In this document: positions 1-10,300 of the stretch, one piece after another
How positions within the stretch are numbered: the first letter of the stretch is position 1
Layout: every line of letters begins with the position of its first letter
DNA from: Phocaeicola_A sp045545095
GTDB taxonomy: Bacteria > Bacteroidota > Bacteroidia > Bacteroidales > Bacteroidaceae
NCBI GenBank assembly: GCA_045545095.1
Contig: JAZQAG010000002.1
Coordinates: forward strand, 28,406-92,405
Direction of reading: 5' to 3'
DNA length: 64,000 nucleotides
The notes under the pieces: model-generated
Databases searched by the model: none
The model's input: only the letters and a program-made list of their open reading frames with translations
Told to the model about the DNA's origin: nothing
Made by a program: the position numbers and the translations under genes

Positions 1-2547
1 TTCAATATGGAGAAAACCGTTACCTGGACAGGCGAGACCCATACGGAGATTCCCGTAGTGCTGAATGTGGATATGCCTACAGGGGTGTATATTACCAATC
101 CGTTGCGGATTGAAACCAAATTGCTTGGGACATACGACTTGTCTGATGATTTCTCCTTAACCTATTCTGATGGGGCTTCAAGTGAGGAATATTATCCGCT
201 TGGTGAATCCACTATTGAGACAGAGTTGACTTACGTATGGAACTATGCCAATTCAGCATCATTCTTTACGATTGATGAGAACAACATCCTTACGGCTCTT
301 CAAGAAACAGGGGAAGCTGGCGCATATTTGTCGCTTACAGTGTCAGGAGGTGACCAATTTGTAATAGGGGGGGATGCCACTGTCCTTATTACAGTACCAG
401 AGGTTCCTGTGGAAAGCATTTCTTGTTCCTATGATACTTGGACAATGCCTATTACTCAAAATCTGTATGAACAGGAAGAACTTAGGGCGGCTATAACTGT
501 AGCACCGGATGACGCCACTAATCCGAACTGGTATTTTGCAGCAGCTGATGATGATGCAGCAAATGTGTTCAATGAAAAAACCTTTAAATTTTCTGCAGGC
601 GGAACATACAACATCAAAATTGTTTCTGAATATAATCCAGATATATACACAACCATTCAGGTGACGGTGACAGTGCCTGTAGAGAGTATCTCGCTGAATT
701 CTCCGTCAGGTACTTTCCATGCTCTTATTGGTGACAATATCTATGATCTTATAGCACCCTATGTAGAGATTAATCCTACAGATGCCACCAATCCGGGCTT
801 CCATCTTGACATACCGGCAGAGGCTTCTGATGCTATTACTGACAACGTCGCTTATATGCCGGGTGAATATACCATATATGTGGCTTCTGATGAGAACCCC
901 GAAATCAAGACTGGGGCTATTACCGTGAATGTCTGGTATATCCAGGCTCCCGAAACATTGGAGATGGAAGTTGGCGAAAACTTTAATACCTTGCTTGAGG
1001 GACAGGTCAGTGTAGTTCCACAGGGTACTCTTTTCATAAATCCTATGGAGGCTGATGGTTATGCTTTCGCTGATGGTATGGCCTTACAAGCCGGGACATA
1101 CACGTTGGTTGTCACTTGCGATGAATACTCCCAAGCTACGGCTGAGATCATCGTCACTGTGAAAGAGCCTGTAGTCATAACATACCCCTCTTCGCTGACT
1201 ATCTCCAAGCTGAAAGATACGGAACTGGTGTTGACTATCACTTCAGGCGAAGAGAATTTTAATCCTGACTTGTTGGACATCTGGATTGAAGGGGAAACTG
1301 CCGGAGTCTTGCCTATGCCTACTATAGATGAAGTGGAAGGCAGCAATGGCTTGAAATGGAACATCCGTGGTTATGCTGTGGGAAGATATTACTCGTATAT
1401 TACTTACGATGGAAAGTTGATGGACAATGATGAAGGTTATGCAGAACTGTCGTTGGCTCTCCCCGTAGAAATAGCCTTTAATCCTACTGGTTGGGATTGG
1501 ATTTACTCTCCGTCTTATATAAATTTTGATGACCCGACTTGGCTGGATGATGGTGCAGACAACCGCGTCATCGAAATCCGTTCGCAGACAGACTTGCTCT
1601 ACAACGATGAAACATTGGGTATCTTCGGCTCATTGTATGGGCTTACTCCTGAAGATGGTATGTATAAGATTAAGGCCGATTATGCCAATGCTGACGATGC
1701 TGTGATAATAGAAACCAATGGTGACTGCTATTGGGAACGATATCCGTATAAAGAAATCGTCAAAGGCTATAACTGGATAGGTTATCCCAATGAGTGGGAG
1801 ATGACCGTGGCCGACCTTAACACCTTGGGAAATACTGCTTATGACGGTGACCAGATTATCGGTAAAACCGGTTTTGCTGAATATGATGCCACTTCGGGTG
1901 AATGGATAGCTGGCGATGGCTTCTCTTTCCAAGTGGGTAAGGGTTATCTCTACTATTGCACAGGCGAAAATGGTCTTCCTAATGGCTTCTCATTCGACTT
2001 TACTCCTGAATCAGGATCTGCAGAAATTACACCTCCTATGGGACAAAATGTAGCTTTGGCTACTCAGAAGGCTTTTGCCGAGAGCGTATGGCAATACGAT
2101 GCCGGACAGTTTGCTGATAATATGGCCATTGTGGCCGAGATTCCCCAGTTGGACTTCCCCGCTGACTATACCGTGGGTGCTTTCGTAGGCGATGAGTGCC
2201 GTGGTAAGGGTAGTGCAGTTCAGGGTGGCAAGATGATGATCAGCGTAGCCGGCAAGGCTGGTGAACGTGTCACCTTCCGTCTGCACAACGAGCTGACAGG
2301 CGAGTTCTTTGACCTTGATGAGAGCATCACCTATAGCCAACGTGCCGGTTCGTTGAAGAATCCTGTGAAACTGACATCTGATGCCATTGCTACAGGTATT
2401 GCTGAGACGATAGCTCCTGATGCCGCTGTCGAGGGTATCTTCGACCTCAGCGGTCGTCGTATCGAGAAAATGAATGCAGGTGGCATCTACATTATCAAGA
2501 CCATTGAGAATGGTAAGATTGTTGCCCGTAAAATAGTGAAGAAATAA
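1..2547 (+). CDS. Ig-like repeat surface protein with T9SS-type C-terminal tail (5' partial)
   Basis: The reading frame is open to the first base of the window, so the ATG at 7 is probably internal and the signal peptide lies upstream. Counting from that ATG, Big-like beta-sandwich repeats begin with the recurring VPVESIS motif near residues 133 and 222, and further repeats lie near 310 and 390. Two share the phrase DATNP. A module near residues 590-680 has NWIGYP and GKGYLYY motifs, and one near 715-790 carries VGAFVGDECRG. The last ~50 residues (GIFDLSGRRI, then a Lys/Arg-rich end) resemble the type A sorting tail of type IX secretion cargo. I infer a secreted or surface-anchored protein. 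It heads the visible part of a plus-strand gene run; its ligand is unknown. Confidence 0.8.
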   Translation, partial: FNMEKTVTWTGETHTEIPVVLNVDMPTGVYITNPLRIETKLLGTYDLSDDFSLTYSDGASSEEYYPLGESTIETELTYVWNYANSASFFTIDENNILTALQETGEAGAYLSLTVSGGDQFVIGGDATVLITVPEVPVESISCSYDTWTMPITQNLYEQEELRAAITVAPDDATNPNWYFAAADDDAANVFNEKTFKFSAGGTYNIKIVSEYNPDIYTTIQVTVTVPVESISLNSPSGTFHALIGDNIYDLIAPYVEINPTDATNPGFHLDIPAEASDAITDNVAYMPGEYTIYVASDENPEIKTGAITVNVWYIQAPETLEMEVGENFNTLLEGQVSVVPQGTLFINPMEADGYAFADGMALQAGTYTLVVTCDEYSQATAEIIVTVKEPVVITYPSSLTISKLKDTELVLTITSGEENFNPDLLDIWIEGETAGVLPMPTIDEVEGSNGLKWNIRGYAVGRYYSYITYDGKLMDNDEGYAELSLALPVEIAFNPTGWDWIYSPSYINFDDPTWLDDGADNRVIEIRSQTDLLYNDETLGIFGSLYGLTPEDGMYKIKADYANADDAVIIETNGDCYWERYPYKEIVKGYNWIGYPNEWEMTVADLNTLGNTAYDGDQIIGKTGFAEYDATSGEWIAGDGFSFQVGKGYLYYCTGENGLPNGFSFDFTPESGSAEITPPMGQNVALATQKAFAESVWQYDAGQFADNMAIVAEIPQLDFPADYTVGAFVGDECRGKGSAVQGGKMMISVAGKAGERVTFRLHNELTGEFFDLDESITYSQRAGSLKNPVKLTSDAIATGIAETIAPDAAVEGIFDLSGRRIEKMNAGGIYIIKTIENGKIVARKIVKK

Positions 2548-2557
2548 TTTTAGTGAT

Positions 2558-2623
2558 GAGCTACGAGCTACAAGTTTGGTCCCGCATGACCACTTGTAGC
2601 TTGTAGCTTGTAACTTATAGCTC
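2558..2623. repeat. inverted heptanucleotide repeats between genes
   Basis: Two GAGCTAC heptads (2558-2571) face four TTGTAGC-type heptads (2594-2621). The arms pair through ACAAGT/ACTTGT with an inner GGTC/GACC stem, giving a long imperfect hairpin between two co-oriented genes. There is no clear U-tract, so it may modulate mRNA processing rather than terminate. Function is inferred only from the shape. Confidence 0.6.
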
Positions 2624-2630
2624 AAACAAT

Positions 2631-4358
2631 ATGAAATCCATCAAGCAGATACTCGTGTTGGCTGTCACGGTCATGCTTAGCGGCTCTCTTTGTGCCCAAA
2701 ACATTGCCGAAATCGCCAAGAGCGATCCTTTGATTATTTCCGGTGCTGTGGGTACACAGAATACCTACCGCTATTCTTCTGTGGGCAATGGTTATGGCTC
2801 GCCCATGAGTAACACGGTGTATGCCAACCTGAATATCAGCCTGTATGGGTTCAATATGCCGTTCTCATTGTACTATAGCAACGACAATCTTAATTTTAAT
2901 TATCCTCAGATTTCCTTCAACCTTACCCCCCGTTACAAGAATTGGGTGGGACACTTTGGACAGTCATCCATGGCTATGAGTAACTATGTGATGAACATGT
3001 CGTTCAATGGCATAGGGTTAGAGTATGATAGTGAGAAGTTCCGTGCCGGAATCTTTTATGGCCGTTTGCGCAATGCTATCAACGGAGACCCTACAAATCC
3101 TTTTGCACGCACTCCGCAATACAAACGCCTTGGGTGGGGATTTAAGGTAGGTTATGGCTCGGGCGAGAATTACATTGACCTCTATCTGCTCCGTGCTTAT
3201 GATCGTGAGAACTCTATTGATGAGTTGTGGCGTCAACAGGTTGCTCCCCAAGAAAATATAGTGGTAGGAGTCAAAGGACGTGTCACTCCTTTCAAATGGC
3301 TTTCGTTTACGGCCAATATGGCCACTTCGGTATTCAATACCGACCTGCGTACTCCCGATGTTCCCGTTAAGACAGATTTTGATGATGTCTTTGATGTCAA
3401 GTACAGTTCTTTGATGCGTTTTGCAGGCGACCTCAATGCCAACATCAATATCAAAGGGGTGAATGCCTCCGTCAGCTACCGCATGGTACAGCCTGACTAT
3501 ACTTCATTGGGAACTTATTATATGTCAAATAATTACCATAGCTTGGGCGTCACGTTAGGTACCACTCTATTTAATAAGGTATCCCTTTCGGGAACTTTCT
3601 CCGGTCAGGCAGATAACCTATCAAACGAACAGCTATACACCACTTGTGGGTATGTCTATGCGGCCAATGCATCAACCCGTTTGGGTAATCATTTTACCCT
3701 CACTGCCGGTTATAATGGCTATCTTCAGACACAGCGTGATGGTGTATGCACAGTCAATGATACGACTAAAATACATCGTATCATGTCCAGCTTCAGTCTC
3801 ACTCCTTCCTATAATTACGAAACAGAACTGTTAGGTCACAGTGTAAGCCTTTCGGCTAACTTTACCCGTAATGAGGACCTCAATAAGTTTGCTACAGGCG
3901 AGAGCGATGTCAAGACCCGAGCTCTCGGCCTTTCCTATAATGTTGATGTGAAGCCTATCGAAACAGATTTTACCCTTACTTATAGTCATCAGGAATCCGA
4001 AGGCTTCAATAGCAAATACATCAGCGATGTGGCTTCGCTTGGTACCAGCCGTTCTTTCCTCAAGGAGAAGAACCTTAACCTCTCGGCCAGTGTGTCGCTC
4101 TGTTACAATGAGGTAGAACGCCAGTCGAAAAGCCTTTCACTCGGTGCCGACATGGCTGCCAGTTTCAATCTAAAGAAGGTGCACATGTTCTCGGCCAGTG
4201 CTTCTTTCAACAAGTATGGCGATGTGAACATCACCCAAACACGAAGTAATCTTGATTGTACCGATATAACGGTCAGTCTCAACTATACTTACACGTTCAC
4301 TCTTTTGGCCATCAAGAGCAAAGCCAATAAAGAGAAAGAAAAAAACAAGGCTTTGTAA
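2631..4358 (+). CDS. outer-membrane beta-barrel protein
   Basis: The 575-residue product begins with a clean signal peptide ending in LCAQ near residue 23. The rest is rich in alternating polar/hydrophobic segments with aromatic ends (for example NLNISLYGF, LSFTANMAT, VSLSGTFSG), as expected of an outer-membrane barrel. There is no TonB box, plug or catalytic motif. It sits 83 bases after the T9SS-tail protein and 37 bases before the giant protein, so I infer it is the membrane anchor or pore for the products of this run. A family name cannot be given; it could be a PorP-like or other porin-type barrel. Confidence 0.65.
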   Translation: MKSIKQILVLAVTVMLSGSLCAQNIAEIAKSDPLIISGAVGTQNTYRYSSVGNGYGSPMSNTVYANLNISLYGFNMPFSLYYSNDNLNFNYPQISFNLTPRYKNWVGHFGQSSMAMSNYVMNMSFNGIGLEYDSEKFRAGIFYGRLRNAINGDPTNPFARTPQYKRLGWGFKVGYGSGENYIDLYLLRAYDRENSIDELWRQQVAPQENIVVGVKGRVTPFKWLSFTANMATSVFNTDLRTPDVPVKTDFDDVFDVKYSSLMRFAGDLNANINIKGVNASVSYRMVQPDYTSLGTYYMSNNYHSLGVTLGTTLFNKVSLSGTFSGQADNLSNEQLYTTCGYVYAANASTRLGNHFTLTAGYNGYLQTQRDGVCTVNDTTKIHRIMSSFSLTPSYNYETELLGHSVSLSANFTRNEDLNKFATGESDVKTRALGLSYNVDVKPIETDFTLTYSHQESEGFNSKYISDVASLGTSRSFLKEKNLNLSASVSLCYNEVERQSKSLSLGADMAASFNLKKVHMFSASASFNKYGDVNITQTRSNLDCTDITVSLNYTYTFTLLAIKSKANKEKEKNKAL

Positions 4359-4395
4359 ATGAGTCCGATGAAATGATTTTGAAAAGTTGTTAACT

Positions 4396-7300
4396 ATGAA
4401 AAAATATAGGTCAATAGCCTTTTTGGCAACATGGTTCGTCAGTGTTCTCTGTGCGTTGGCACAAGAGGTCATTGTGACAGTGACTCCCACCCAGCAGGTG
4501 CTTCCACCTCAAGTGTTGTTGTACTTGGCCGACCCAGGCAAGTTCTTTACCATCACTATGACCAACACTACGGCAGATGTGCAGCAAGTACATCTCGGGC
4601 TTCAGTTGGAGCAGATAACTCCTTCTTCTGACTTGGCAATTTCCACACCGGCCAATCGCCAGCCACAACAGCCTTTTGTCATTCAACCCAATTCTGCCTA
4701 TACGCTCAATACGGTGGAGATGAAGAAACTGTTTGACCATATCCCATCCAGTGAGATTCAGTGTCCGGCAGATTTGTTTGGGAATTATGAAAATGGCTCT
4801 TTCGGCCTTCTTCCCGAAGCTACTTACAAGGCCAAGGTAACAGCTTATCGCTGGAGTAATCCGCAATTACCTACACCGGTAGTGGTGAGCAATCCCGAGG
4901 GAGGATGGTGTACCTTCCAGGTATGCTACAAGGCGCAGGCTCCCCAGTTCCTTACTCCTATGGTGAATGTGATGGACGAGAATGCCGTGGCTCTGGTTGA
5001 CCCGCTGAATGCCCAATTTACTTGGACAATGCCCATTATAGCTTGTGGAGCAACGGCTACCTATACCTATGATTTCAAGGTGGTGGAACTGCTTCCTGGC
5101 CAACAGCCAGATGTGGCTATGGATAAAAACCCCGTAATTTATCAGGGGGAAGATCTTATGGCCAACATGTGTATAATTCCTTCCCAAGTGGTTACAAGTA
5201 ATTTTTATGCAGACAAGACCTATTTGGCGCAGGTGACGGCCCTATCCAATTCCAGTGGACCTCTCTCATACGTAATGATTGAGAACGGTGGAAAGAGCAC
5301 CTATCATCCATTCAGATTCAAGACCGATGTTGGTGATGAGGAAGAAGTAGAACAGGTGAAATCTGAAGTAAAAGAAAAAGAAGAGGAAAAGAAAGAAGAA
5401 GAGGAAGAAGAGGAAGAGGAAGAAGAGGAAGAGGAGGAAGATGACAAGGATGTGGACTTGTTGGCCCTATGGGGGAAGAACTCTATGCGGGACAGCCTTG
5501 ACCTGAGTGCGCTCTATAACTTCCGAAACCCGACAATCACTTCGCCTGCTTTTATCGATATTGCAGCCCGTAAGCAATTCTTGCGTAGTGACATCGCTGT
5601 TTCTTGGAAGGAGGTATGGCACTTAGGAGGTGAAGGACAGCAGCCTGATACTCTGAGTTTTGACTATGAAGTGCAACTCTTCAACGGCAAGGATGTGATA
5701 GATAAGGAGGTCGTTCTGGAGATGGAACCTATCTATACCAAATTGATCAAGGATACCGAAGAACTGACAGATACCATCCGTTGGGAAATGATTTCGGAGA
5801 AGGTAAAAGAGAAAGATTACTTGGTATTACGTGTCAAGCCCATTTGTACCAACTTCGATACTATTGCTTATCATTACGACAGCCTAAATGTCGTTGACTT
5901 TGCCATCGTAGAGTCCATGTCGCGCAAGTATTTCCAGTGTTCAAACATGTTGGAGATAGAGAATGAGACTCCCACCACACTTTCGGCTGATGATCTTACT
6001 GGACGAACCATTGCCATTGGTGAATACCAACTGACCATTGATGAGATCAAGGCTGGCAAGAAGGCTGACACTTGGGAAGGAAAGGGTAGAGTAGAGTGGA
6101 ACCCACTTGGTACCAAAGTGATGGTATGCGTCAAGTTTGATGAACTGAAAATCAATACCGACTTGGCTGTTTTTGATGGTACGGCCCAGACTTATGCAAA
6201 TGACCCGAAGAGCAACAATGACATTGTAGAAGGACTTTTCAGCGACTGGGGTATTGACAACTTAATTTCCGATACGGGACTTCCGTATGCTAACCAAATA
6301 CAGTCGGCGGCTACCGATGGCGTGAAGGGATTGGCCGAAAAGATAGACCTGAGCAAGTATTATGAATATGTTGTTTTGGGACAGAATGTGTGGAATGCCA
6401 TCGGCAGTCAGGATATTGAAGAATTATACATGCCTATAGCTTTGCCAAGCGAAGTAACTGACGAAAGTCCGGTAGATATCCAGATTACCACCATGAAGTT
6501 TGCAGCAACACATGCCACCATGGATCTTATCGGTGAGTTTGTGCTGCCTGATTGTGATGTTTTGGATAATCAGATCTTAGTCTTCGGTGCTCCGCGTCTC
6601 TGTATATCTCCTGACCGTATTCTGCCAGAGTCTGGAACTTTGGCTTTGCTGTCAAATTTGACATTGACAGATCCTGATTCGGATTTTGAATGTACTTTCA
6701 AGGCTCCTAAGGATGTGCTCAAACCTGCAGATGGATGTTACGTTTCATGGCAGGCTGATGAATTTGAATTGTTGGGTATTGATGTAGAGATGTTGATTCC
6801 CAGTTTGAAGAAAGATGTGGATGGAGTGGCGCAGGAAGAACACCCCATGCTTAATATCAAAACAAGTATCGGCGATTGGGAAGACTGGATGGTAGACAAC
6901 ATCTCTATGGACCCCTTCCAGGCCGAAGACCTTCCTGGATGGACCTTCACGGCAGAGGACATTGTCTATGACCACTCCATCTATCGCAATTCGGCCCACA
7001 TGGGCAAGTTCCCTACCGGATACAATGCGTCGAAAACCACGGTAGCTGGCGATATCGATACTTGGCAAGGACTCTACATCAAGGAAATCAGCGTGAAGAT
7101 GCCCAAGTCACTGGAGTTTGGCTCTTCGGGCGACAAGCGGTTGAAGATTTCTGCCAAAGACATGTTCTTCGATGATTCGGGTGCCACTCTCGTGATTAGT
7201 GCCGATGATGTGCTTTCTGCCAAGACCGGTAAGGCAGGCGGATGGGCTTTCTCGCTCGACAAAGTGAAGGCCAGCTTTATCCAGAACAACTTCAACGATT

Positions 7301-10300
7301 GCGGATTCAGCGGCAAGTTCGATGTGCCATTGCTCGATGGAAAAATTGGTTATAGCTGTCAGATACTGAAAATCAATGATCTGAAGAATGCGCCGGCAGG
7401 TAATTATGCCTATGTATTTAAGGTGCAGCAGGTTGATGACCTGAAGATGGACTTCCTCTTGGCTACGGCTGAGTTTGATGAAAAGTTGAGTTACATGCTG
7501 GTGGAGGCGGTGCCTGAGAAGACGGAATTGAAGACTCGTGTGGAGCTGCTCCTGTCTGGTGACCTCAGCATCGGTGGCGATGCCATGAAGAGCAAGATGC
7601 AGAATCTGTCGCTTGGCTTCGACCTGCCAGGCATCCACTTCTCTAAGATGCGCTTGGCCAACTGCCCCACTTGGGAATCGCAGTTTGACGACATCAAGGA
7701 GTTGCAGACAGCCAAGGATGAAACCAAGACCTTGCTGACGCTCTACAAGGGCAAGGAGTTCAACGTCAAGAACCAGCTCTATTTCAACACCGGCCAGTGG
7801 TCGTTGGCTTCTATGGCCAAGAAGTTGGGACCCTTCGACCTCTCGCTTGATAAATATGATTTCGATTATAAGGATGAATTGCTGAGCATGTCCATTGAGG
7901 GCACGGTGAAGCTGATTGACGGACTCGACATCAGTGCCACGGCCGGTATGACCATCATGGCACGCCTGAGCGGGGTGACGGCCGTAGCTAAGGATTTTGA
8001 TTTCTCGAAGATTTCATTCGCTTACGAGGATACCAAGTTCGACAAGGCTTCGTTCGGCAGTTCGTTTGCCGGCATGAAACTGAGCGGCGAACTCACGGCC
8101 AAAGAAGATGACACGTATGGCAAGGGGTACAAGGGAACACTCACCTTTGTGATGCCGGGCGACCTCTTCACGGCCAAGGCTGAAGGTGGCTATTTTGAAC
8201 GGGAGGATTACCGTTGGGGATATTTCCTCGCTTCCTTGGGTAGCAGCACAGGTATCCAGATTCCGCCTGTAGCCATTACCGACATCAAGGCAGGTTTCTA
8301 CTTCAACTGCATCCGCAAGTCGGAAACAGAGGTGGAACCTCAGAAGGGAATCATCGGTGTGGTAGCCGGACTGGGCATCGCTTCGTCGGCAGGTAAGGAT
8401 CTGTTGGGCGGCGACTTTGAAATGACAGTAGTCTATGATAACGAAAAAGATCGCCTGACCACCTTCATGCTCACTGGTAACCTGAAAGCTGTGTCGGGCA
8501 TGATCAACTCGAGCGCCACCGTCGTTTATCAGGAAGATGACATTGACAAATACTTTGCCCTGAACATCACGGTCGATGCCAAGGCCGACGGTATTGGTGG
8601 CATCAGTGAGAAGATGACAGCCCTGTCTGATGACTTGGCTGACATGCAGAAGACGCTCAACGCGAACATGAAGGAGGCGGTGAGCAATGCCAGTGGCGGA
8701 TTGCAAGGGGCATTTGATGACCAGTCGGACTCGAAAGCCGACTCGAACCCCGGTGCTACGATGCCCGAAAAGCCCAAAGTGGGCGAAGTCTCCATTTCGC
8801 TCGACTTCCGCGTCACCATGAAGGAGAAGGGAAAGAAACTGGACAAGGCCAAATGGCACCTCTATCTGGGACAGCCCGATGAAGACCTGCGATGCAAGTT
8901 CATCCTGGTTGACTTCAAGTCAAAGATTGTAAGTGTGAACATCGGTGCCAATGCCTACCTCTGCTTGGGTAATGAATTGCCGAATAACGGCGAGTTGCCA
9001 CCGATTCCTCAGAAAATCCGTCAGTTCCTCGATGGTTCTACCAAGGGTAGCGGTGTGCAGAGTGCCGATATGAGCAAGGCCGAAAATGCCCGGACGGCAG
9101 CCCTCAAAGACTTCCAGGCACAGGTGTATGGCGGTGTGATGATGGGTGCTTCGGCATGGGGATATATCGATGTTGACCTCGGACTGTTCTATGGTAACAT
9201 CGGCGCTTTGGCCGGATTCGATGTCAGCATCCGCAATATCGGAAACACCCAGTGTATGAACATTCCACGGACACCGGGATTCAATGGCTGGTATGCAGAA
9301 GGCCAACTCTATGCTTACCTCTATGCCAAGTTTGGTATCTACATCAACCTCGGTTTCTGGGACAAGAAGATTGACATCATCGATGCCGGTATCGGTGGTG
9401 TGCTCCGGTTGGGACTTCCTAATCCGACATATTTCACAGGTGATGTGCGTGTGAAGTTGCGTCTGTTGGCCGGATTGGTCAACATCAACCGCAGGTTTGA
9501 GTTCGAGTGTGGCGAAAGTTGCGACATCTTCTACGGCAATGCTCTCGACAACTTCAAACTCTTCGGTGACTGCTCCATCGGAGATACCATCCAGGCTAAG
9601 GGATGGGACCGAGATAACCAGATTAATCCGAGGTTCTACATACCGATTACTGTAAATACCGAGGCTCCTATCAAAGAACACTTTCGTGTGTTGGACGAAA
9701 CAGAGCTCAACCGCTTGGCTGCTGATTTCAATGGTGATAAGGAACAACTTAAAGCCCAAGCAAGCCGCACATTTGTATTTGACATGAATAAATATGTGCT
9801 AATATATGAGTATAGTAGTGCTAATCAGAAATTGAATAATTATGACCGTTGTATAGCATTCTATTACAAGGGAAATGCTCGTTTCCAACATCAAATAGAC
9901 ATGCCTCAACTTAATCCTAACAAGTACTATCGTCTGCGTGTAGTAGGTTGGGCTAAGGAGATTGAACGTGGGCAAGAAGTTGATCCGTTGAAATGGAACG
10001 AAAAGAAGAAGAAATATGAAAATGTGCAATGGCAACAGTACAAGGACTTTTTCTTCTGCACAGGACCGGCTGAAACTATTGAGGATTGTCCCGAAGACCT
10101 ACAGAAGTATGTGGCAATAGCTTATCCTTCATATCGCAATCAGTTGAAATATGACAAAGATTTTGAGGCTTACACTCATGACATTAAGTCTCCAAATATT
10201 GCATTTTTTACTGATATCTCCAAACAAACTTTCCAAAAAGGAAAATTGCGTTGGAAACTGGAAGAATACATGAGCGGAGATTGGAGATTTGTGGATGAAA

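Noticed and set aside
8014..8859. Minus-strand frame of 281 codons inside the giant gene
   Set aside because: It lies antisense to a clearly coding gene with signal peptide and continuous domains, and its product has no protein-like features.
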